Source: Caldilineaceae bacterium (GTDB taxonomy: Bacteria; Chloroflexota; Anaerolineae; Caldilineales; Caldilineaceae). From it: DNA of 64,000 nucleotides. The position numbers and the translations under genes were made by a program. The notes beneath the pieces were generated by a model. The model was not told the DNA's origin. It worked only from the letters and a program-made list of their open reading frames with translations, and ran no database searches. Positions 18,010-25,808 of the stretch are shown here, piece by piece (positions within the stretch are counted from its first letter, which is position 1; each line of letters starts with the position of its first letter). Location: positions 186,001 through 250,000 of the forward strand of contig JAJEBF010000014.1 of assembly GCA_022824025.1 (NCBI GenBank). Direction: 5' to 3'.

Positions 18010-18486
18010 ATGACCCCATCGATGTCCGTTTCAGAAGTGCTTGAATCAGCCCTCTACGTACAGGACCTTTCGGCCGCCGAACAGTTCTACACACGAATAA
18101 TGGGACTCACCCTGTACTCGAAACTTGATGGCCGCCACATTTTCCTGCGATGCGGCCAGCGAATGGTGCTCCTCTTCAACGCCAAGGCAACCGCAATTAC
18201 TGCCGGCGGCGCCAATGACGCGCCCGTTCACGGCGCGACCGGACCCGGACACCTGGCCTTTGCCGTGCCCTTAAGCGAAATCGATAATTGGAAGGAACAC
18301 CTGGCCGAACACGGAGTCGAAATCGAAAAGGAAATCCACTGGGAGCGGTGCCGCTCACTCTACTTCCGCGATCCCTCCAACAACAGCCTCGAAATCACCT
18401 CGCCTCTGCTATGGCGAATCCCCGAAGAGTCCATCCTTCCGCCCCAGGGCCGGACCCAGGCCGAAGTAGAGGACCCGCCAAGCTGA
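18010..18486 (+). CDS. VOC (glyoxalase/dioxygenase) superfamily protein
   Basis: A 158-residue protein with two beta-alpha-beta-beta-beta modules. Candidate metal ligands are His (GPGHLAFAV, about residue 79) and Glu (NNSLEITSP, about residue 128), plus the N-terminal ESALYVQDLSAAEQFYTRIMG. VOC proteins act as glyoxalases, extradiol dioxygenases, epimerases or drug-binding proteins. GCAGGGAAACGCGCC precedes the ATG. It is 133 bases downstream of the isomerase and could be part of the same catabolic set. Confidence 0.85.
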   Translation: MTPSMSVSEVLESALYVQDLSAAEQFYTRIMGLTLYSKLDGRHIFLRCGQRMVLLFNAKATAITAGGANDAPVHGATGPGHLAFAVPLSEIDNWKEHLAEHGVEIEKEIHWERCRSLYFRDPSNNSLEITSPLLWRIPEESILPPQGRTQAEVEDPPS

Positions 18487-18645
18487 GAATCCGCCGCCCC
18501 ATCAAACCATCGCCCAGGGAATGGCGGCCGTTGCGCGCGCCCGAACCTGAAACGTGGACCCAGGGGTCAAGGATGCCCCTATCCCTGTAACCACGCGGAT
18601 TACCCGCACCCGCAACCCGCTGCCACAAAATACCTCAACCCTATA

Positions 18646-19455
18646 TCAGTCTTCGTCCGTCGCGCCAGGAAACAGATCCTCCATCCACCTGCGCCAACGC
18701 GGCTCCTCACGCGCAACAACCGCCGCCGCATCCGCGCCGTATAAATAAAATCTGACCGACAGCAGTACCTTTTCGTCAACCGGCCACACAAACAAATGCA
18801 CCGCGCCGCCGGTTGGTTTGTCAATGTGCAATATAATTTCCGTCGTGTCGGGCGCGGCGTTTACCTCGCCGCCAAACTTCATTCTGCCGCCTGCCGCTTC
18901 GAACCGCTCTCCCGGCGCCTTCCCGGAAAAGCCGAGCGCGCCAGCCAGCTTCTCCCACGCCCCGGAATCGGCAACCGAGCCCATCCACTCCAGCAGCGCG
19001 CTAGGCTGACCCCGATGATGGGTCATATAGAGTTTCAAGATGCGAAAGAACGCGGGCCAGCCCGCCTCTGTCGCCTCAATGTGGCTATCGTACGTATCGC
19101 TGTCGTCGAAAAGGCTGTGCTCAACGCGCACAACGCACGTCTCACCTTCCCCCTCCGCGATGCTCCATTCCGTTGCGACCTCAGGCCCGCCCGGTATGAA
19201 CTCATCGCTCGTTACCGCAAACCCCCGCGGCGGGTTCCAGGCCGTGATCGTCGCCGCCGAATCCATCCCCATCCCAAAATAGATCAGGAGCCGCGACGGT
19301 TGCCCGTCCTCTCCCTTCTCAAATTCCGATCGTGTAAACCACGATGACAGTCCCGCGTCACTGCTGATCGCCTTCCACACTTCCTCCACAGTGCCCGGCG
19401 TCTCTACCTCCGCCCGCACCCATCTCCGCCCGGATTCATCAACTCTTACAGCCAT
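18646..19455 (-). CDS. SRPBCC/AHSA1 domain protein
   Basis: A 269-residue protein whose first half (about residues 10-160) has the START-like SRPBCC pattern (VEETPGTVEEVWKAIS-type opening: ETPGTVEEVWKAISSDAGLSSWF, and GWPAFFRILKLYMTHH near 135). The second half (about 165-265) is a further alpha/beta region with no family I can name. SRPBCC domains bind hydrophobic ligands or act as Aha1-like co-factors. TTGGAGAATCT precedes the ATG. It stands alone on the minus strand, converging on the VOC gene. Confidence 0.75.
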   Translation of the reverse strand: MAVRVDESGRRWVRAEVETPGTVEEVWKAISSDAGLSSWFTRSEFEKGEDGQPSRLLIYFGMGMDSAATITAWNPPRGFAVTSDEFIPGGPEVATEWSIAEGEGETCVVRVEHSLFDDSDTYDSHIEATEAGWPAFFRILKLYMTHHRGQPSALLEWMGSVADSGAWEKLAGALGFSGKAPGERFEAAGGRMKFGGEVNAAPDTTEIILHIDKPTGGAVHLFVWPVDEKVLLSVRFYLYGADAAAVVAREEPRWRRWMEDLFPGATDED

Positions 19456-19649
19456 AGATTCTCCAATCTGATTTCCTGGCTTCAGTTCTCACTCTCCGAT
19501 CCTCTCCCAATTCCCTGCTTCCTGCAACTTGCCAAGCTGTAGTATGCTATCTCGCGCATCACCTACTGCGTAAGCCTGCAGACTGGGAGCAGACCCTCGC
19601 CAGCAGCGAGAAATCCAGTTGCAATGTTCTACTGTCAAAGGATATTCCC

Positions 19650-20306
19650 ATGGACATCCAACTGATCTTTCGAACGTGGGCGAACGCGCTGACCCAGCCT
19701 GGTGAGGATTTCTTCGCCGCCGAACGCCAGAAGCCCTCCGCGACTCTGTCGACCGCGCTGACATGGATCATTGCGGCTTCGGTAATCGCCGCTCTGCTCA
19801 ATGCGCTCCGATCCAGCCTATTCACGTCAACAATGGGCGGGTTTGACCAATTGATGGATCTGCTTCCTCCTGACATGCAAAGCGACTTCGGCCCAGTTGT
19901 CGAATCCGGCGATGCCGGGGGAACGGCATTCAACTTCGCCTACATGATAATCGGACCCGTCAGCTTCCTCATCGGAGTAGGCATCTACCACCTTATCGCA
20001 AGGGTTCTGGGCGGAAGTGGACAGTTCGGTCGCTACACCTATCTCTATTCCACCTTTGCCGCCCCGATCATGATCGTCACCTCCATCATCGGATTCATAC
20101 CTGTGCTTGGAGGCTGTGTCAGCGCTATCCTGGCAATCTACCAGCTCGTCCTCGCCTACTATGCGACTAAGGTTGAATACAGCCTGACTGACGGCAGGGC
20201 CATCATTGTCGTCGCCGCCCCGCTCCTCGCCGGCCTCTTTTTGGCTGCCTGCCTTGTAATTTTTGCCCTCGGCGCAATTCTTTCGGTCCTGAGAGCTATC
20301 GCATGA
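19650..20306 (+). CDS. Yip1-domain membrane protein
   Basis: A 218-residue protein with about five hydrophobic helices (near 37-55, 96-116, 128-152, 156-170 and 185-215) after a cytoplasmic N-terminus, as in bacterial Yip1-family proteins. The opening IFRTWANALTQPGEDFFAAER matches the typical W-x-x-x-x-x-P-x-x-F-F start. Function in bacteria is unknown. The stop codon is part of ATGA at 20303-20306, whose ATG is the start of a decayed copy of the amidohydrolase gene, so the gene once stood directly before a coupled amidohydrolase frame. Confidence 0.75.
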   Translation: MDIQLIFRTWANALTQPGEDFFAAERQKPSATLSTALTWIIAASVIAALLNALRSSLFTSTMGGFDQLMDLLPPDMQSDFGPVVESGDAGGTAFNFAYMIIGPVSFLIGVGIYHLIARVLGGSGQFGRYTYLYSTFAAPIMIVTSIIGFIPVLGGCVSAILAIYQLVLAYYATKVEYSLTDGRAIIVVAAPLLAGLFLAACLVIFALGAILSVLRAIA

Positions 20307-20390
20307 CCATCATCGACGCCCACAACCACCCCGACTGGCTCTGACACGATTTGCCCAAATTCCTCGCCAACATGGACCGCATCGGCATCG
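20303..20390 (+). pseudogene. truncated copy of the amidohydrolase 5' end
   Basis: These 88 bases match 21332-21419, the first 29 codons of the intact amidohydrolase, with about six differences. One change turns CTCGGA into CTCTGA, making a TGA after DAHNHPDWL. The similarity starts exactly at the ATG, where ATGA also ends the Yip1 gene, and stops after GGCATCG. It is a non-functional remnant, probably left by a duplication or insertion that separated the Yip1 gene from its downstream partner. Confidence 0.85.
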
Positions 20391-20527
20391 GACTCCCTTG
20401 TCATTTGTCCTGCGCACGTCCCCCATAGCGCCCTTACGAGTTCACCCACGAATCCGGACAGCACCCCGCTCTACGATCAAGTTGCCGCGCTCACCCAATG
20501 CAGCTACAATGAACGTATGGGCTATGA

Positions 20528-20647
20528 GTGGGCCGAATGGGCACGCGCCTACATATCGTTGTCTTCACCTGGCGCGGAGCGGATATCCGTGTCATCAGCC
20601 TACGCAAAGCCAACTCTCGAGAGGAAAGAAACTATGAAAAGTGGTGA
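20528..20647 (+). pseudogene. brnT toxin remnant (C-terminal part)
   Basis: Read in this frame, the DNA encodes GRMGTRLHIVVFTWRG followed by a segment containing IRVISLRKANSREERNYEK and then TGA. This is the conserved C-terminal half of BrnT, the ribonuclease toxin of the BrnTA system. The frame has TGA at 20525 and again at 20510, while a different frame just upstream reads NERMGYE, so the N-terminal half is frameshifted or gone. The end overlaps the brnA start by 14 bases, which is the standard brnTA arrangement. It is too short to be an active toxin. Confidence 0.75.
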
Positions 20648-20960
20648 AGTCAAAGGAAAGTCATTTGAAGAAACTGCAGTCGAATATGGGGAAGATGCCG
20701 CCATCGAAGCGGGCATCGAAGCCGATCCCGAAACTCTGGAACTGGATGAAGCCTGGTTTGACAAGACGCGCCCCGCACGTGAAGTAGTTCCTACAATCGT
20801 TGAACGTTATCAGGACATGCAGAGAAAGAAGCGAGTCAGCACAAAGGTCATGCTCCCCATTCCTCTGGATGCCGATCTCGCCGAGCGCATTCGCAGCTTC
20901 GGGCCCGACTGGGAACAGGTAGTAAATGACGAACTCCGTCGAGCGTTTTCGCGCTCCTAG
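20634..20960 (+). CDS. brnA: BrnA family antitoxin
   Basis: A 108-residue protein with the BrnA layout: an acidic segment ELDEAWFDKTRPAREVVP (about 50-67), then a C-terminal ribbon-helix-helix-like part with STKVMLPIPLDADLAERIRS and GPDWEQVVNDELRRAF. BrnA binds and neutralises BrnT and represses the brnTA promoter. GAGAGGAAAGAAACT precedes the ATG. Because the brnT upstream is broken, this is an orphan antitoxin; it may persist as protection against related toxins or be decaying. Confidence 0.85.
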   Translation: MKSGEVKGKSFEETAVEYGEDAAIEAGIEADPETLELDEAWFDKTRPAREVVPTIVERYQDMQRKKRVSTKVMLPIPLDADLAERIRSFGPDWEQVVNDELRRAFSRS

Positions 20961-21331
20961 AGTCGAAATCCTTCTCTCGCCCCATGACTAAGTCCTGCCG
21001 CCGCGAAGTACATGATCAATCCACCTCGTTCTGAATCGGTGACAAAGGTGCGAGAAACTGACGCCCGGCCCATGGTTGCTGCCCGCTTTCGGTCACTATT
21101 GCGCCCCACAATGCCAGGTCTGACGATGACCGGACAGAAACTCTTTGAGGCCGAATTCCCATCGTATCCGGCATTCCTTTTCGCACCGCTTTTTCGGCAA
21201 CTTATTGTGAGAGCAGTTTCTCTCCTGGCGAGCCTCCTGTGCCCGCAACGATACTCTTACTCACCGCAAGACACGCGGCGCCAGCCAGATCCGCGGCTGT
21301 CGAATGTCCACGTTGACGGGAATAACCGCAA
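20961..21331. other. non-coding stretch between brnA and the amidohydrolase
   Basis: About 370 bases without a convincing gene. A frame at 21012-21335 exists but has no family resemblance, no ribosome site and atypical composition. It is part of the segment enclosed by the 88-base repeats. Confidence 0.5.
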
Positions 21332-22237
21332 ATGACCATCATCGACGCCCACAACCACCCCGACTGGCTCGGACACGATCTGCCCAAATTCCTCGCAAAT
21401 ATGGACCGCCGCGGCATCGACAAGACCTGGCTCCTCACCTGGGAATGCCCGCCCGACGAGTACAATCCGGCCAGCTACTACCCAGCCATGCACTTCGGCA
21501 GCGGCAGCGCATACCCGGTCCCCTTTGAATCCTGCCTGCGCTACAAGCAGGCCGCGCCCGACCGCTTCATACTTGGCTATGCCCCCGACCCCCGCCGCCC
21601 TGAAGCCATCGACCAGCTCCACGCCGCCATTGAGATTCACGGCGTCCAGGTCTGCGGTGAAATCAAGCTGCGTATGCTTTACGACAATCCCGATGCCCTG
21701 CGGCTCTTCCGTTTCTGCGGCGAGAAGGGACTGCCCATCACCTTTCACATCGACTATCCCATCCCAACCGGCCACCGCTATCCCCGCACGGACTGGTGGT
21801 ACGGCGGGAGCATCGACGCCTTCGAAAGGGCTCTGCAGGCTTGCCCCGACTCAGTCTTTATCGGCCACGCCCCCGGTTTCTGGGCCCATATCTCAGGCGA
21901 CGACCAGTTCGACAAAGTCGGCTACCCCAAAGGCCCGGTCCTGCCCGGCGGCAAACTGTTCGACCTCTTCCGCACCTATCCCAACCTCTACGCTGACCTC
22001 TCCGCCGGCTCCGCCTACACCGCGCTGACACGCGATTTCAGCCAGCTCGAACAGCCCCCATTCTCCCCTCACACCGGACCTTCCGTCGAGCCCTTCCTGC
22101 TCGAGTTCCAGGACCGCCTCCTTTTCGGCCGCGATCACTTCGACGACCGCATGCAAACGCTGCTCAACAACCTCCAACTACCCCCGCAAGTGCGCCAGAA
22201 GATCTTCAGCGCCAATGCAGAAGCTCTCCTGTCCTGA
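21332..22237 (+). CDS. amidohydrolase family protein (amidohydro_2-like TIM barrel)
   Basis: A 301-residue metal-dependent hydrolase. The N-terminal DAHNHPDW gives the H-x-H metal pair, GEIKLRMLYDN resembles the central strand, ITFHIDYP and VFIGHAPGFW each give a further His, and LLFGRDHFDDR near residue 270 gives the Asp at the end of the barrel. The group includes decarboxylases and lactonases such as the 2-pyrone-4,6-dicarboxylate hydrolase type; the substrate is not clear. Its 5' end is duplicated at 20303-20390 downstream of the Yip1 gene. Confidence 0.88.
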   Translation: MTIIDAHNHPDWLGHDLPKFLANMDRRGIDKTWLLTWECPPDEYNPASYYPAMHFGSGSAYPVPFESCLRYKQAAPDRFILGYAPDPRRPEAIDQLHAAIEIHGVQVCGEIKLRMLYDNPDALRLFRFCGEKGLPITFHIDYPIPTGHRYPRTDWWYGGSIDAFERALQACPDSVFIGHAPGFWAHISGDDQFDKVGYPKGPVLPGGKLFDLFRTYPNLYADLSAGSAYTALTRDFSQLEQPPFSPHTGPSVEPFLLEFQDRLLFGRDHFDDRMQTLLNNLQLPPQVRQKIFSANAEALLS

Positions 22238-22337
22238 AAACCAGCGGTCCCCTCTGTTCTGCATCACCCCAATGACTCCGCCTCGCCCCCACCCTGCCCC
22301 CGCGCCAATCACACACAAACCCAATGCCCATCCCCCT

Positions 22338-22374
22338 AATCCCAACAATCCCCCCAAATCCCCGTTCAGACAAC
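22338..22374 (+). repeat. dispersed AATCC-rich intergenic repeat, copy B
   Basis: The copy contains three spaced AATCC units (AATCCCAACAATCCCCCCA, then AAATCCCC) followed by GTTCAGACAAC. This is the clearest of four related sites. The layout resembles a repeat with AATCC units and a TTCAGACAA-type end that I know from many unrelated bacterial genomes. Confidence 0.5.
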
Positions 22375-22432
22375 AGCCCTGTCGTTCCTCCCAAATCCAG
22401 GTCCTTCCCGCGCGTACACATTCCTGTCCAAG

Positions 22433-22474
22433 AAAAAAACGAGGGTCGTCCCGAACCGTAAGGACGTCCCCCGT
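22433..22474 (-). terminator. intrinsic terminator of the MFS-nucleoside hydrolase operon
   Basis: ACGAGGGTCGTCC at 22439-22451 pairs with GGACGTCCCCCGT at 22462-22474, 11 of 13 positions. On the minus strand the hairpin is followed by seven T residues (A run at 22433-22439). It lies about 120 bases after the nucleoside hydrolase stop. Confidence 0.7.
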
Positions 22475-22593
22475 AAGCGGCGAAACGAGTATTCGTGTTT
22501 CTCCCTAAGCAGAGCCAAATCCAAAAGGATCCGTCGCTAGCCCGGCCAACTCCTGGCTTCGAAACGACCAGCTAAGAAAAATGCAATACTGCC

Positions 22594-23553
22594 CTAATCC
22601 GCCAAAGCCTCCGCCGCACCCAGGGCGGTCGCCATCAAGCGCCGGTAGCGGGGCGCGTCCACACCTGTGATAACATCGAGCGTCGCCCATCCGTCGGTCC
22701 CATCCTCGCGCTGCATTGCGCTGCGCCGGTCAAAGACCGTTGCCCCTCGCGTCGCGCTCCCTGCCAGCTCCACGTGCATCGACCGGCGCTCCACCGTCGC
22801 TCCCTCCGGATCGATCACCGCGGCAACCGTCCCCGCGTCCCCGATCAGCGAAAAGTCCGCCCCAAAAAAACGGCAATAATGCAACCCAATGCCGCCGGCA
22901 ATCCGCGCGCCTGCCCCCTCCGCTCGCGACAGCGCCCTCGCCTCTTCACGCGTATACCCCACCTGGATGAACGGATCCAGCGGATACAGCGTTACCGGCA
23001 GCCCGCTCTGCAGAACAACGGCAGCCGCCTCCGGATCGTACCGAACGTTGAACTCCGCCGCCGCCGTCGTATTCCCCGGCGCGGCGTATGTGCCCCCCAT
23101 CACATAGAGCCGTCCTATCTTCTCTCCAATTTGCGGATACATCCGCAGCAGCATCGCAATATTGGTCAACGGGGCAAGACAGATCAAAGTCATCGGCTCG
23201 GAAGCCTCCGACAGCGAATTCCGCAGGAACTCAACCGCATGGACGTCCACCGTTTTTCTCCGCGGCGCCGGCAGCCCCAGATCGCCCATCCCATCGCTGC
23301 CATGCAGCGCGGGCGCCGCCAGCCCCGGCGCTACCATCGGCCGGTCCATCCCTGCCGCCACCGGTGTCGTCCCTGCGCCGATCGCGTCCAGCAGCGCAAG
23401 CGTGTTCCTGATAACCTGCTCCAACGAACAGTTCCCGGCCACACATGTGATGCCCCGTACATCCAGTTGCGGCGACGCCATCGCCAGCAGCAACGCCAGC
23501 GCGTCGTCGCCGCCGGTGTCCACATCCATCAATACAGGCAGCGAATCTGACAT
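22594..23553 (-). CDS. inosine/uridine-preferring nucleoside hydrolase family protein
   Basis: A 319-residue hydrolase. DVDTGGDDALALLLA at about residues 10-24 is the calcium-binding Asp cluster (D-x-D-x-x-x-D-D). HGSDGMGDLGLP near residue 83 is the usual His-containing loop, and AEFNVRYDPEAAAVVL near 145-160 is another family block. These enzymes cleave the N-glycosidic bond of nucleosides to give base and ribose. The gene starts 16 bases after the MFS stop, so the two are co-transcribed, and an intrinsic terminator follows at about 22.45 kb. Confidence 0.93.
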   Translation of the reverse strand: MSDSLPVLMDVDTGGDDALALLLAMASPQLDVRGITCVAGNCSLEQVIRNTLALLDAIGAGTTPVAAGMDRPMVAPGLAAPALHGSDGMGDLGLPAPRRKTVDVHAVEFLRNSLSEASEPMTLICLAPLTNIAMLLRMYPQIGEKIGRLYVMGGTYAAPGNTTAAAEFNVRYDPEAAAVVLQSGLPVTLYPLDPFIQVGYTREEARALSRAEGAGARIAGGIGLHYCRFFGADFSLIGDAGTVAAVIDPEGATVERRSMHVELAGSATRGATVFDRRSAMQREDGTDGWATLDVITGVDAPRYRRLMATALGAAEALAD

Positions 23554-23569
23554 CCCGATACTCCTATTG

Positions 23570-24805
23570 CTACGACGTCCCGCGAGTCGTCTCCATCGAC
23601 AGGCCCCCGCGCCTGGTCAGCGCCAAAGCAAAGACCGCGATCAGCAGAGCCCCCAATACCGGCGCAACGACCAGGCCCTCCAGAGCCCTGTCCAGCGTCA
23701 TCTGATCCGCCAGCCATCCGGTCAAGGTGGCGCCCAGGCCCCCCGGCCACCAACCCAGCCCCATCACCAGGCCGGATGCCATCGCCAGCCCTCGCGGCCA
23801 TACCTCCTGTGCAATCACGACAGTGGTCGGGTACGTACAGCCCAGCAAAAACCCAATCGCGCCCGCGTAGATGAACTGCGCGCTGCCGCCCGCGTGAATG
23901 AACAACCAGTATGCCGGCCCCAGCAGGGCGAAACAGGCCAGCAACACCTGCCAGCGCCCAAATCGGTCTGACAGGATGCCGCCAAACAGGCTGCCCACCC
24001 CGACCAACAGCGACATGACAAAAAGCATCTGCCCGCCATACACGACCGAATACCCGCGATCCTCCAGCAGCGTCGGCAGATAGGTGATCAGGCTTAGCTG
24101 GAACCACGCTCTGGTCATCGCAAAAACTGTGATCAGGACTAATCCCAGCAGAAAGCCCTGCCCCGCCCGCGACTGCCGCTGCCGGTGCGCCTCGCGGTCT
24201 CCGCGGCTCTCGCTTCCAAGCCCGCCGACCAGCCAGATGCCCGCAATCAACACTAGCGGCAGGAGAACAACCGTCCCTCTCAGGCCCAGCAACCCTAATC
24301 CAAATGCCAGCAACAGCGGAGAGCCCGCCGAACCCAAATTTCCCCCGACCGCAAAAAAGGAGACCGCGCGCCCTCTCCTCCCGTCAACAGTGGCCTTCGT
24401 AACGACCGATGCCCCCGCCGGATGAAACGCCGCCGAGCCAAACCCGGCCAGCGCCACCCCCAAGAGCAGAGTCCAATAGTTGCTGCTGAAGCCCAGCACA
24501 GCCATGATCAGCCCCAGCCAGACCACACTCAGCGCCGTGATGCGCCGCGCATCCCACCGGTCGATGAAGTAGCCGAAAAACGGCTGCGCCAGCGCCATTG
24601 TCGTCGTCCCGACCATCGTCACCACGCCGATCTGCCCATAGCTCAGCCCATACTCAGCGCGGAACAGAGGAAAGAAGACCGGCAGGTACTGATGAAAAAG
24701 CTCCAGCACAAAGTGCCCGCCCGCGACCAGAAATACCGTGTTCGTCAAAAACTCGCGCCGGAATATAGTCTGGGGGAAGGATTGAACCCGTTCGTCTCTT
24801 ATCAT
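23570..24805 (-). CDS. MFS transporter (fosmidomycin-resistance-like group)
   Basis: A 411-residue protein with about twelve helices. GYFIDRWDARRI matches the MFS loop 2-3 motif, and GFGSAAFHPAGASVV is typical of the Fsr-like branch; GGILSDRFGRWQVL is the second-half copy of the loop motif. The nucleoside hydrolase gene follows after 16 bases, so a nucleoside or related compound is a reasonable guess for substrate; the Fsr branch also has drug exporters. It diverges from the zinc-ribbon P-loop gene. Confidence 0.85.
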   Translation of the reverse strand: MIRDERVQSFPQTIFRREFLTNTVFLVAGGHFVLELFHQYLPVFFPLFRAEYGLSYGQIGVVTMVGTTTMALAQPFFGYFIDRWDARRITALSVVWLGLIMAVLGFSSNYWTLLLGVALAGFGSAAFHPAGASVVTKATVDGRRGRAVSFFAVGGNLGSAGSPLLLAFGLGLLGLRGTVVLLPLVLIAGIWLVGGLGSESRGDREAHRQRQSRAGQGFLLGLVLITVFAMTRAWFQLSLITYLPTLLEDRGYSVVYGGQMLFVMSLLVGVGSLFGGILSDRFGRWQVLLACFALLGPAYWLFIHAGGSAQFIYAGAIGFLLGCTYPTTVVIAQEVWPRGLAMASGLVMGLGWWPGGLGATLTGWLADQMTLDRALEGLVVAPVLGALLIAVFALALTRRGGLSMETTRGTS

Positions 24806-24941
24806 TTCGCCATTTTCATCGCTACTGTCTGGCTTCAGGGCCTGAATGAACCCTCCGCCGCTTGAAGATCGCCCGGACCAACCCGTGAGGCCCGCCGCCT
24901 CAGGCCTATTCCCGGCCCCGCCGCAGACTCATAAAAGGAAA

Positions 24942-24973
24942 GAGGGATCGAAGATCAGGAATCTTCATCCCTC
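24942..24973. other. 13-bp inverted repeat in a divergent promoter region
   Basis: GAGGGAT (24942-24948), a bulged C, GAAGAT, loop CAGGA, ATCTTC and ATCCCTC (to 24973) form a 13-pair stem with one bulge. It lies between the divergent MFS gene and the zinc-ribbon P-loop gene, close to GATAAT at 24986-24991. It could be an operator or an RNA hairpin in the leader. Only a weak T run (TTTCCTTTTAT on the minus strand) follows, and no minus-strand gene ends here. Confidence 0.45.
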
Positions 24974-25094
24974 CGCCCAAGCCATGATAATATGCAAACA
25001 GGGAACTGGCAACTTGTGCCGATTCCCGCTTGCTTCCCCAATCCTCGCCCGCACCGCCAGCAATCTGGCCGCCGCAGGGGGCCGCGTATACAAC

Positions 25095-25805
25095 ATGTTC
25101 AACGTCTGTCCCAGCTGCGGCCTCTATCGCGTCGACAAGACCGTAACCGAACCGGCCGGCGTCGTCGAACCCGCCCCGCCCTATGTCCAGCCCGACCTCC
25201 GGCAGGTGACACGGTCCGCCCTGGCCGCTTGCCCGCACTGTGGACACAACCATCCCTTCCTGCGCCAGCCCCTCCTCCTGGTCGGCGGCGCCAGCGCAAC
25301 CGGCAAGAGCGCCATCCTTAAGCAGCTTACAGGCCGTGTCACCGCAGCCGTCCTCCTCGAAGCCGACCTCCTCTGGCTGCAAGAGTTCGAGAATCCAACC
25401 GACGGCCACCGCAGATTCTTCGAGACCTGGCTGCGCCTGGCAAAAAACATCGGCCAGAGCGGACGGCCCGTGGTCCTTTTCGGCGCCGGCTTTGCCGTGC
25501 CCGAAAACATCGAATCCTGCCTCGAACGACGCTACTTCAGCCGCGTCCGCTACCTCGCCCTCGTCTGTGACGAAAACGAGCTTCGCCTCCGTCTCCTCGC
25601 CCGGCCCGCATGGCGCAAGAGCAGCCAGCAGCGGCAGCTCAAAGAACAGCTGGACTTCAACCGCTGGCTCCAACAGGAGGGCCCGAATCAGACGTCCCCC
25701 TTAACCCTGCTGGACACGACCGACGCCACCATCCAAAACGCCGCTGACGCCGTCCAGGATTGGATCGCGCGCCAGCTTGAGCCTCAGGCTCCAGCCGCGC
25801 CTTGA
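25095..25805 (+). CDS. zinc-ribbon plus P-loop nucleotide-binding protein (kinase-like)
   Basis: A protein of about 236 residues. The N-terminus is a treble-clef-like ribbon: CPSC at residues 5-8 and CPHC near 46-49. GGASATGKSAIL near residue 65 is a Walker A motif and LLEADLLW near 91 could be the acidic strand, as in small-molecule or AAA_33-type kinases. Arg-rich LRLRLLARPAWRKSS (about 164-178) resembles a lid. No exact family is recognised. The frame stays open upstream to 24846, but the ATG at 25095 directly precedes the ribbon. It ends three bases before the next MFS gene, so a joint role in handling a toxic substrate is possible. Confidence 0.7.
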   Translation: MFNVCPSCGLYRVDKTVTEPAGVVEPAPPYVQPDLRQVTRSALAACPHCGHNHPFLRQPLLLVGGASATGKSAILKQLTGRVTAAVLLEADLLWLQEFENPTDGHRRFFETWLRLAKNIGQSGRPVVLFGAGFAVPENIESCLERRYFSRVRYLALVCDENELRLRLLARPAWRKSSQQRQLKEQLDFNRWLQQEGPNQTSPLTLLDTTDATIQNAADAVQDWIARQLEPQAPAAP

Positions 25806-25808
25806 CCA

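Larger units (their letters stand above)
20303..21419. repeat. pair of 88-base direct repeats flanking the brnA locus
   Basis: The copies are 20303-20390 and 21332-21419, in the same orientation, starting at identical ATG positions. They enclose a segment of about 940 bases that holds the brnT remnant and brnA and looks less GC-biased at third positions than the flanking genes. Sequence just upstream of the two copies is unrelated. Confidence 0.85.
22238..22593. other. convergent intergenic region with repeat copy and terminator
   Basis: This 356-base gap between convergent genes is C-rich in its first half (22260-22360), then holds AATCC repeat copy B and an intrinsic terminator for the minus strand. 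I see no coding frame with family resemblance. Confidence 0.6.

Noticed and set aside
21012-21335. 107-codon frame between brnA and the amidohydrolase
   Set aside because: No family resemblance or ribosome site; it runs over the start of the real gene.
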